A stretch of DNA of 64,000 bases from Trissonchulus latispiculum. Its lineage: Eukaryota; Nematoda; Enoplea; Enoplida; Ironidae. This document shows, piece by piece, positions 9,238 through 17,124 of the stretch. The notes beneath the pieces were generated by a model that saw only the letters and a program-made list of their open reading frames with translations, was not told the origin of the DNA and ran no database searches. The stretch's first letter is position 1. Each line of letters opens with the position of its first letter. The position numbers and the translations under genes were made by a program. Where the stretch lies: positions 1 through 64,000 of the forward strand of contig JASAND010022301.1 in NCBI GenBank assembly GCA_030248195.1, given 5' to 3'.

Positions 9238-10979
9238 AAATTGTATTTCCTGGCTATTTCTTCTGACATCACAGTAATACTAGCTCCCGTATCAAGGACC
9301 GCTTCAATTGTAATTCCTTGAATAGATATATCAATGCAGGGTATAGGGAGAATCGTGGGTGTGCCTTTAGATGAGTAATCCAGTTCATCCATCAGGCACC
9401 AGATCCTATCTCTCCTTCCAGCAGATGAATCTCTGGATCGATTACCTTGGTACGGTGGTGGGGTTACGGCTCGAGCTCCACCTCTTTCGATCTCGGGACT
9501 TGCGGCGCGTGGCGGTGGGCTTTCCCGTTCATATGATCCAGCTCTGTATTGATGAATTTGGTGAAATGGTTCGTTTCCTTGTTGGTCTTCTTCTGGTCCT
9601 GATAATAAGGGTCTTCTGGGTCTAATAGGATTAGGGTATCTCGGTTCTGGGGAATGAGGTGGGTAAGGTGGCAATGGTTCTAGGGGGATATCTTCAAACC
9701 TCAGCTGTCCTCTTCCTGGTGTGTAAGCATAAGATCGGGGTCTAGCTCCTTTAGTTCTACCTTCTATGGCTGAATGCATTGGATGCAAAGGTCTTTCGAG
9801 CAGAGGCGATTGACTACGTAGTTCAGACGGACTTGAGCTGTCAGGAGGTGAGGTTGGAGGAGAGGTTGGAATTCTTTGGATTCCTGTTCCCAATCTGCTC
9901 AGTCGTTGCCCTAAACCAAAACATGATCCGCGTATTCGTTGGAGGAGGTTATTTCTGAATTCGCCCATGCATGGAGAAAACCAAATCGTGATAATCACTC
10001 CCACAACAATCAGGATAAGAATGATTATGAAGGCAGTCCAGACATTCATGTTGAGCGGATGAATGACAAGTGGTGCGGTGCGATGATGCTTTTCCAACAA
10101 TTTCTTCACGGCCTTGTTTTCATATTCTGCTCGTTCCAAATCGGTAAATTGAATAGGAACCACACCTAAATCAGGAGCTTCAAAGGGGACTCTGTAGGTA
10201 ATGAGGGGTGCTGAGTATTGTACCACCTCTATTGCGCTGGTTAGCACCAGATCTCCAACTACGATGTGGTTGTAAGATCCATGTTCTAGCCATATCACGC
10301 CGTTACTGGGTACCGCAATTGTTTCTCCACGCGACACATGTTGTAGTTGTGGAGTTTGAGTCAGCATGATTTCGGAATGGCTGGTTCTGATCAATACACC
10401 TGCTGGTGTGGAAGCAAAATCCGTATCAGGGGTTAGAACTTTCACCATCATCTGTTGTCTACAATTTGCGGAATCAATAGGAGTGGCTGAAACAATGGCT
10501 TTGAGGCAGGCTGATTGGGGTGTTGAAATCAATGATTCCGGTCCACAAACCCATAGTCCGGGCGATGATTGGCATTCTTCCAGCTTGACTTCGGAAAATT
10601 CAGAACTGTGATGGGTGACTTCGTGCCTGACGAAACGTGGAACCGGGGCCTTCATCTGAGCGTGATTTGAGGGATCATTATATCCAACATTGCTGACCTC
10701 ATAAATGGGTGCCACATCCTCTCGTGTGGGAGTTGGTATTTCCATGATAAATCCAAAAAGTAGTTTTCTGATGTCCATTCTGACAGGATAGATCTTCCCA
10801 AATCTGTAAATCAGACTAGGTTCGTCCCGCAAAATTGTCTGATTAAGTTGGGCATGCCCATTCACTATGTCACGGATGATCTTGTAGTTGATAAGGCTAG
10901 GAGAAATCCGTCCGTCCAATCCAGCGGCCATGACGCTATCAATACTGTGCTTGAGGGAGTGCTCAAAATTGGACGACAA
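9228..10979 (-). CDS. ERV1 Env C-terminal part fused in frame to aspartic protease
   Basis: This 583-codon frame overlaps the end of the Env N-part by about 17 bases, in the +1 register. The listed start is a TTG with a stop just before it, so the frame is probably entered by frameshift and not by initiation. Residues 1-310 look like an ectodomain with several cysteines. Residues 313-334 are a single strong membrane helix (VWTAFIIILILIVVGVIITI). A long proline-rich tail follows, with PPY-type motifs (LPPYP near 436, TPPPY near 506) that resemble retroviral late domains. Residues 559-583 begin a retroviral protease with the catalytic VLDTGAS. The protease continues in the next frame after a CCCC run at 9234-9237. 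A protease behind the Env tail is highly unusual. The joins may be programmed shifts, mutations or assembly errors. Confidence 0.8.
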   Translation of the reverse strand: MSSNFEHSLKHSIDSVMAAGLDGRISPSLINYKIIRDIVNGHAQLNQTILRDEPSLIYRFGKIYPVRMDIRKLLFGFIMEIPTPTREDVAPIYEVSNVGYNDPSNHAQMKAPVPRFVRHEVTHHSSEFSEVKLEECQSSPGLWVCGPESLISTPQSACLKAIVSATPIDSANCRQQMMVKVLTPDTDFASTPAGVLIRTSHSEIMLTQTPQLQHVSRGETIAVPSNGVIWLEHGSYNHIVVGDLVLTSAIEVVQYSAPLITYRVPFEAPDLGVVPIQFTDLERAEYENKAVKKLLEKHHRTAPLVIHPLNMNVWTAFIIILILIVVGVIITIWFSPCMGEFRNNLLQRIRGSCFGLGQRLSRLGTGIQRIPTSPPTSPPDSSSPSELRSQSPLLERPLHPMHSAIEGRTKGARPRSYAYTPGRGQLRFEDIPLEPLPPYPPHSPEPRYPNPIRPRRPLLSGPEEDQQGNEPFHQIHQYRAGSYERESPPPRAASPEIERGGARAVTPPPYQGNRSRDSSAGRRDRIWCLMDELDYSSKGTPTILPIPCIDISIQGITIEAVLDTGASITVMSEEIARKYNFPW

Positions 10980-12948
10980 TCAATGAATACTGCACCTGAG
11001 TACTCATAGTCAAGGCTTCGCATCGTGCAGAATTGATCAATCCAACCAATTCTTGCAGTGAGTAATGCATGAAAGAATAGACTTGTTCATTCGTTTCGAC
11101 TAATTTCTCTAAAGCTTCGGTATGAGCGATTACCTGTTCATCCAGTTTCTGAGTTGCTTCAATGATGGCATTGACCTTATCCTTTATGGATCCTAAATTA
11201 ACAGTATTGGATATGGACATACCAAGTCCAACTATACCAATGATGGTACCGATGGCTCGCTTAGATCTCTGGAGAGGGAATTTGGATTGTACGTGCTGGA
11301 ATCCGTGATCTGCATATAGAGATTCATTATATTCCTGATATTTAGGTTTCGAGGTGTTACACAGGATAGGGCTTTTGTCACAGATAATCTTCATTACAGA
11401 TGAATAATACCTGGTGTTGAGTATTCCACCATACATCTCATGATACTCTTCTGTTACATTTCTGATCAGCCCCGTTAGATGAGGTTCATGAGGGCAGTCA
11501 GCAAATAGTTCGTTCGCTCGATTCCGAGGAGTGTCGCATTTTTTACACTGTTCCCGGAGGTTTTCTGGAACGGAAGAGGGCTCTCCTCCACAGAGGGAGC
11601 AGAAAAATACCCAAGCTTGCATCTTCTTAAGTTGTGTGGGTTTGGGCACCTTCATGTGAATCAGAATTGGGACATATTCTGTTTTGGTGTACGTTGCCAT
11701 TAATCCTTTAGGGGATAGGGCTAATCCCCACTTGGTGGATACCATGGTATTCATCGCCCTAGCTTTTTGAGTGAAGTAGTCCTCACTTTCCTGTGCTTGG
11801 ATACAGGGGATTAACATGGCTATCATTAGGCCAAAGGCAATCCACATTATTAAGATGGGAAAAGGTAGTGAGATTGGACCCTTCATTTTATTAGATGGCT
11901 TAGGCATAGGGAGTTCGTTATGTTCATCCCCGGGGGAAGATAGATCCGTCTTTTCCTTTTTTGGTAGTCGTACGGTTGTGGGGACAGAACTTGACCTGGG
12001 ATTATTCTTGCGGGTTGGTGTGGGAGTTCTTCGCTTGGGTAATACAGGGGGATCGGTCGTTCTTCTGACGGGATGAAGGGCTTCCATTCGGGCTCGGGCG
12101 AGCAAGAATTGCTGATATGATTCCCAGCATCGTTCCCTTTCTCTTTTCATCTGCCAAATACGACGTTCTTCCTTCTGGGCACGCTTTCTTTCCTTACTCC
12201 GGACATCTTTCAAGAGTCTACGGAGAAACTTGATGTCTTGGGGACAGAGATCAGATTCAGGAATATGAACTTCTCCGATTGCTTTCTTTATCTTCTTGAT
12301 GACTTTCTTCTTTTTCTTCTTACTCTTCCTGTTCTTTCTAGTCTTTATGACGGTGGGCTCAACGGCATTTAGGTTCACTCGGACTTCTCGAGTTCGGAGC
12401 TTCTTTGTGGCCTTGTCCAACTCCTCGTCTGAATCTTCTAACATATCTGAGCTGGATGTATCTGTTGGGCTATCCATTAAGTCATTCTGGATCAGTTTTC
12501 CATGGAATAGGTCAAATGTCTTATCCTGGAATGAGGGATCAATGTTTTCTTTGTTGTCGTCCCTTAGGCCCAACGTCAAGGGGGTAGGGGGATCCAATAG
12601 GTTTTCGACCCATAAATCGAGTCGTCCAGCATGGGGAGATTCTTCAGGAGCTTCCAATATGTCGCTGTCCAGACAGCAATAGAATTCCTCATCAGAAACT
12701 GATCTTTCCAATCTCTTTAATATCCGTCTGCTGACTTCATAAATAGCGTCTTGATCAATGGGTTTAAACTTACTTTTCTCGGGATGCCTGATGAGATCGG
12801 TAATTTGATATTCCAATTGGGGAGGAGAGGAAGTTCCATCTTGGGTCATGAAAATACTAGGGTCTAGGGCTTGCAGGAGTTCTTCTTCAGTGAGCATCTC
12901 TCCAAATCGGTCCAGAACTCTTCGGGCAAATTTCACGACTGGGCCCAT
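10963..12948 (-). CDS. ERV1 Env N-terminal part with basic leader, furin site and fusion peptide
   Basis: This 661-codon ORF has its ATG at 12948 inside the last codons of Gag (ATG/TGA overlap of 16 bases). Residues 1-350 are a hydrophilic leader with a lysine run near 209-222 that looks like a nuclear-localisation signal. A hydrophobic segment at about 358-385 looks like an internal signal peptide. An ATG at residue 354 (position 11889) would give a conventional Env start. The ectodomain has paired cysteines and N-glycosylation sequons. RSKR at 561-564 is a furin-type cleavage site, followed at once by a glycine/isoleucine-rich fusion-peptide-like stretch and a heptad-like helix to about 640. 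This is the layout of a class I fusion protein. The frame ends at TGA directly after TTT at 10965-10968. It is placed upstream of the protease, unlike in known retroviruses. Confidence 0.8.
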   Translation of the reverse strand: MGPVVKFARRVLDRFGEMLTEEELLQALDPSIFMTQDGTSSPPQLEYQITDLIRHPEKSKFKPIDQDAIYEVSRRILKRLERSVSDEEFYCCLDSDILEAPEESPHAGRLDLWVENLLDPPTPLTLGLRDDNKENIDPSFQDKTFDLFHGKLIQNDLMDSPTDTSSSDMLEDSDEELDKATKKLRTREVRVNLNAVEPTVIKTRKNRKSKKKKKKVIKKIKKAIGEVHIPESDLCPQDIKFLRRLLKDVRSKERKRAQKEERRIWQMKRERERCWESYQQFLLARARMEALHPVRRTTDPPVLPKRRTPTPTRKNNPRSSSVPTTVRLPKKEKTDLSSPGDEHNELPMPKPSNKMKGPISLPFPILIMWIAFGLMIAMLIPCIQAQESEDYFTQKARAMNTMVSTKWGLALSPKGLMATYTKTEYVPILIHMKVPKPTQLKKMQAWVFFCSLCGGEPSSVPENLREQCKKCDTPRNRANELFADCPHEPHLTGLIRNVTEEYHEMYGGILNTRYYSSVMKIICDKSPILCNTSKPKYQEYNESLYADHGFQHVQSKFPLQRSKRAIGTIIGIVGLGMSISNTVNLGSIKDKVNAIIEATQKLDEQVIAHTEALEKLVETNEQVYSFMHYSLQELVGLINSARCEALTMSTQVQYSLIVVQF

Positions 12949-14519
12949 ATCAATAGGGGTAAGTTCTGACTGACATTCTTGCTTTGATCGGGTGATAACA
13001 GGGCTTTGAATCTGTGGTTTCTGGTCCTGCTCCGTCTGATTCCGGTCGTCCTGCTTCTTTTGTTCTCCTTTTCAGAAACCAAGGGAGCATGCAACAGATC
13101 CATTGCCATACTGCCGTGCGCGAGAACCTTTCGTGCACTTTGCATCACTGTAGGCATATCAATGTTGGAGTTTAACTTCAGACCTGTAGGAATTGGGTTG
13201 GGATAGAGAGAGACGATTCCATTATCCTGATGACTGAGAATAGGTCCAATCTGTGGAGTGGGGGATAATCCAAGCTGTACTCTGAATTCTCGCACTGCTT
13301 CTCCCAATCCAATGGCCAAAACATCTGAAGGTGGAACCGACTGAAACCTGGGGGTAGGGTAGGTTTGAGTAAAATCATGGCATCGAGGGCTTCTTCTCAA
13401 TCCTCGTCCGCGTCCCAGTGACCGTCCTCGTGTTTGGTTCCTTGTTCGTTGTTCATCGTAAGGTCCGGAGAATCTTTTCGTCGGTAATCGAGTCGTTTGG
13501 ACTGTCTCATTAGTTGGTTGTTCCGTGGAGTTTTCCTTTTCTGGGTTTCCCTCTGTGGGAGAGGAGGTGGAAGATGAATCCCGTGAAAGTCTCTGTTTCA
13601 CATGAGAAGGATAGCCATACTCTATGGTTTGAGGTTCTTCCATCCGATGAGTTCGGGGATAAGTGACAGACATTGGCTTCTGATACACAGGTAGGGAGTA
13701 GAATTCACGGTTTAGCCGCTCGGTCTCCAGATCTGCGGAATCCTTCTCTGTGTTCAGAGTATAGGTAGATTTCTCCTTCGGCTGTTCAACCTTAACATAG
13801 GGAGGGATAGAGAAGTATTGGCCTCCTAGATCCTTGATTTCTTGTTCCAGTTGAAGAATCTGAGTGGGCAGGCTGGAATTTTCAGGCGCGAAGTAGGCAG
13901 TTTTCCTCTTCGGTTCGGCTCCAATAACTTGGATCATGGAGGGGGCATTCCTCTGTTGACCCACATCAGCAAACCTAGATCCATATGGGGCGTGAACAGC
14001 TTCAGCAGCATTTCGTCCATCATTTCTGCTCCACTGAGGTCGGGGCTGAGGGTACTGTTGTTGCTGTCCTGAGGGTCCGCTTCGGGGTGGATATCGGTCA
14101 TTGTGGTTCCGATTCATTCCATTTCCATTTTGTTGATACCTGGCCTGACCATTGCTAGGTCGGTAGTTGTTGGGATTTCCATTATTACCATTGTGATTGT
14201 TGTTGTAGTTGTTACGCGGAGGACCTGGATAATCATTTCTGGGTCTATAGGCTCCACCTCCGGGTGATCTGCATTCTCGCTTTGAGTGTCCGGCTCTTCC
14301 GCAGTTGAAACATCTGAAATCATTAGGGAATGGGATTTTATCATTTCCTCTTCGGGGAGGAGAGGCAGATTTTGACTGTTCAGGGGAGGAAATTTTGATT
14401 TCTTTTATCTCATTAGCGAGCACGGCTGTGCTCTGGACCAGGGAACTGATGGTATTCAGAAGGGCGGGACCGGTGAGATTAGCGCTTGGAATGGCCGCCT
14501 CAGATCCACTTCCAAAAAG
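12933..14519 (-). CDS. ERV1 Gag C-terminal part (nucleocapsid zinc knuckle and disordered tail)
   Basis: The frame is open from upstream of its first ATG at 14423 and overlaps the end of the Gag N-part. It probably continues Gag in the -1 register from the T5 run at 14514-14518. A CCHC zinc knuckle (CFNCGRAGHSKREC) lies at residues about 37-50 of the ATG-based protein and marks the nucleocapsid. The next ~100 residues are rich in N, G, R, Q and P, as in RNA-binding nucleocapsid tails. The rest is low-complexity, with many S/T/P and an arginine-rich patch. It ends in a TGA that overlaps the Env ATG by four-base-type coupling (ATG...TGA within 16 bases), suggesting reinitiation or a further shift. 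Confidence 0.8.
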   Translation of the reverse strand, partial: LFGSGSEAAIPSANLTGPALLNTISSLVQSTAVLANEIKEIKISSPEQSKSASPPRRGNDKIPFPNDFRCFNCGRAGHSKRECRSPGGGAYRPRNDYPGPPRNNYNNNHNGNNGNPNNYRPSNGQARYQQNGNGMNRNHNDRYPPRSGPSGQQQQYPQPRPQWSRNDGRNAAEAVHAPYGSRFADVGQQRNAPSMIQVIGAEPKRKTAYFAPENSSLPTQILQLEQEIKDLGGQYFSIPPYVKVEQPKEKSTYTLNTEKDSADLETERLNREFYSLPVYQKPMSVTYPRTHRMEEPQTIEYGYPSHVKQRLSRDSSSTSSPTEGNPEKENSTEQPTNETVQTTRLPTKRFSGPYDEQRTRNQTRGRSLGRGRGLRRSPRCHDFTQTYPTPRFQSVPPSDVLAIGLGEAVREFRVQLGLSPTPQIGPILSHQDNGIVSLYPNPIPTGLKLNSNIDMPTVMQSARKVLAHGSMAMDLLHAPLVSEKENKRSRTTGIRRSRTRNHRFKALLSPDQSKNVSQNLPLLIWAQS

Positions 14520-15253
14520 GCAGGAGTTCCCTCTCCTGGATAGACACCTTCTGCTTCTCGTGCCTTTTTGAAGGCAAGGGAATAATCATCTGTATCCATG
14601 GGGACATGCGGCTTGAATTCATTCCGCAATCCAATGAGGAAGGCTTTCAATTTAATGTCTTCCAGCATGTCAGGATCTCCTCTATCTTCCCAGGCAATTC
14701 GGGCATATTTCTGTAATCGGAGAGAGAAATCCGCGACAGACTCGTGTGGCATCTGTCTGATACTGAACAGCTTCGCTGTGGCATGCATATCAGTCATGGG
14801 AGGAATCATATATTCTCTGAGGGCCCTGACAGAGGCTTCCCAGTCGTTCTGCTGCATGGCGCCTCTGGGCATGCATTTGGAAATCTCCGCAGCTCTGCCT
14901 CTGAGAGTTGACGAGATATTCATGACCTTCTGGTAGTCGTCAAGATTGAGTCGCTGACTGAATCTCTCGTAATTGACGAGGTGATCGTCAAAGTTTTCAT
15001 GATCTTTTCCAGAATAGGTAGGCATATCTCGGTAGGAGGCGGCTATGGCCTGATTCTGGATACTATCGCGGAGCTGACCTAGCAAATCTTCAATGTTCCC
15101 ATTTGGCAGCATCGGTACCTGAGGGAACACCAATTGTGGCATTTGTGGATTGAAGGGAGGAGGTGCTCCGCCTGGGAGTCCAGGTGGTCCATGTTGAGGG
15201 CCCATATTCGGGGGTCCATTTCCGTCTTCGTCAGCGGGATTAAATTGGTCCAT
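14456..15253 (-). CDS. ERV1 Gag N-terminal part (capsid)
   Basis: This is a 265-codon ORF with ATG at 15253, the first ORF of the internal region. A proline/glycine-rich start of about 50 residues is followed by a retrotransposon Gag capsid domain (residues about 70-235), with the family signatures YSGKDHENFDDHLVNYERF, LRGRAAEISKC and the helix ESVADFSLRLQKYARIAWED. The true reading frame seems to leave this ORF at about residue 246, at GCC TTTTT GGA. The last ~20 residues before the stop are out of frame with the nucleocapsid. Whether this is a -1 slip, a lost T, or an assembly error cannot be decided here. Confidence 0.85.
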   Translation of the reverse strand: MDQFNPADEDGNGPPNMGPQHGPPGLPGGAPPPFNPQMPQLVFPQVPMLPNGNIEDLLGQLRDSIQNQAIAASYRDMPTYSGKDHENFDDHLVNYERFSQRLNLDDYQKVMNISSTLRGRAAEISKCMPRGAMQQNDWEASVRALREYMIPPMTDMHATAKLFSIRQMPHESVADFSLRLQKYARIAWEDRGDPDMLEDIKLKAFLIGLRNEFKPHVPMDTDDYSLAFKKAREAEGVYPGEGTPAFLEVDLRRPFQALISPVPPF

Positions 15254-15434
15254 ATTTTCTTCTTGAATGGATCGGTATGGTTTCAGGTGGTTTCTTGACA
15301 GGGTTAGGGCTGATCCTCGCTTGATCTTAATGATTGGATCGTTGGGTCGTGATATCTCCTCACTGGTGGATTTTCCAACAGGATTGTCTTCGCAGGATTG
15401 TCCTCACTGGGGGCTCCAAAACTTCTGTTTACCG
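15254..15434 (-). promoter_or_regulatory. ERV1 leader with candidate primer-binding site
   Basis: On the minus strand the 5' LTR ends in ATTACA. Sixteen bases later comes TGGAGCCCCCAGTGAGGAC (15400-15418), which starts with the TGG expected opposite a tRNA CCA end. I could not name the tRNA. The short leader then runs into the Gag ATG. The 16-base gap is longer than the usual 0-5, so the PBS call is moderate. Confidence 0.45.
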
Positions 15435-16777
15435 TGTAATGAACTGAGTTGAAAGAAATAGAAAATTCGATTGATTTGATTCAATTTCGAGAATGGGGTC
15501 GTTTGGATGAGAGGTTTACTTACACGGAAGGTTAGCGCGTTTGCCTAAGGTAGACAAACTTATGTACCAGATTCCCAAAAGGTGGTTTGCCAAAATCGGG
15601 GATCTCTACAGCTAACCTGTTAGGGGTACTATTGTGAGTTCGTTTAGGTAAGAGGGGTTAGGCTCTATCCAATCGCACCTGGAGTATGGATAGGATCGTT
15701 CTGACGCAACAGGTCAAAACTAAAATCAGTCTATTAGCCTTCAACTTTAGGTTCAGATCCAATTTAGATCTGAACGATTTACCTTTATCACTCTTGGGGA
15801 GATCTCACCTGGATCCCTTTACAGCAGCTGAAACGTAGACTAGCAATTACACGCAACAAGATTAATTTATTAACCGATGACGTTATAGTTACAATTAGAT
15901 GGGCAGAAAAGGACTCAAGGCAGTTATAAACAACAAGTAAATCTACAGTATTCAAACGGTACAGATTACTCAATTTACCAGAGTTGCCAGCCCTTGGTTG
16001 GGGAGAGTTATTTTAAGGGACGAGAGATTACCGAATTATAACTTTGCTTTCTTCCGATAAAATCTATCTGTGGCCTAAGCCAGAGACAACAGGGGAGCCT
16101 GAGCTCCCAGACAGCTAATGATCAAGATGACAGCGTAATACATTTTGAATAAATTCTTGAAATGATTTTGAAGTACCAAAAAGTTCGATAACAGTAACAG
16201 GCAAGGGTCAGTTTAGTTTTCCCAAATGATCAGGCTCACGGAGGCTATTGTCTCTGCCCTAGACTACAATCTATATAGGACTCCAATTCCCAAGTACCTT
16301 CGTCAATTCGAACTGTCTTCAACTGGGCAAATCTGCTAATCGCTTAATAATATCAATCTCTGTTCACTGGATACTGGTTCAATCGTACAGAAGCTCTCCG
16401 GATCAGGTTCCACAGACTACGGATCACAGCAGGATGTTGGCCTCTCGAAGAACCTGAATCAAATGGGTTAAAACCCATTAATACAGGATGCAAGTGCGGG
16501 ACTCAAACCCAGCAACTATTACTCACTGTTACAGCTTTCAGAGATGAAAATTAGGACTTCAGTTAATTCTGATTAAGATTTTTGTTGGGAAACGAAATTA
16601 ACGCACTTTAACCGCTTTTGCGGGACAACATGTGACTAATTATGCGTTATTAGCTTGAAATGGATAAAATTCCACCGAATATAAGATTTTGGGCGATTTC
16701 CTGCATGGGAAAGATACAAGATTATAGACGAAAGAAAGAAAGTTGTCACTACAGCACCACAGACCCGAAAAATTCGG

Positions 16778-16849
16778 GCCTGAGGTGGGGATCGAACCCA
16801 CAACCTTCGGTTAACTAGACCGACGCTCTACCGATTGAGCCACCCAGGC
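16778..16849 (-). tRNA. tRNA-like gene, anticodon AGT by position (copy 1)
   Basis: The 72 nt fold as a cloverleaf: a 7-bp acceptor (GCCTGGG/CTCAGGC, one G-U), a D-arm with GCTC/GAGC, a perfect 5-bp anticodon stem (TCGGT/ACCGA) with loop CTAGTTA, and a perfect T-stem (GTGGG/CCCAC) with TTCGATC. By position the anticodon is AGT (Thr), while the body resembles tRNA-Lys. A and B boxes are intact, so Pol III transcription is plausible. It sits within the retroviral LTR on the same strand as the element. Confidence 0.7.
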
Positions 16850-17052
16850 ACAGTCGAACCAAGCTTAAGTTTGAATTCGTTCCCAAACTGTAGTGACACG
16901 TTTTTGAATAGGCATACAGCCCTGCCAAAGACACACACCCCGCGAGACAAGCTCAAACTGACAGGTCGTGCACGATGGCTGTAGAAAGATACAAGATAAT
17001 AGACGAAAGAAAGAAAGTTGTCACTACAGCACCACAGACCCGAAAAATTCGG

Positions 17053-17124
17053 GCCTGAGGTGGGGATCGAACCCACAACCTTCGGTTAACTAGACCGACG
17101 CTCTACCGATTGAGCCACCCAGGC
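17053..17124 (-). tRNA. tRNA-like gene, anticodon AGT by position (copy 2)
   Basis: The 72 nt appear identical to those at 16778-16849, within the second unit of the tandem duplication. The same remarks on folding and identity apply. Confidence 0.7.
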
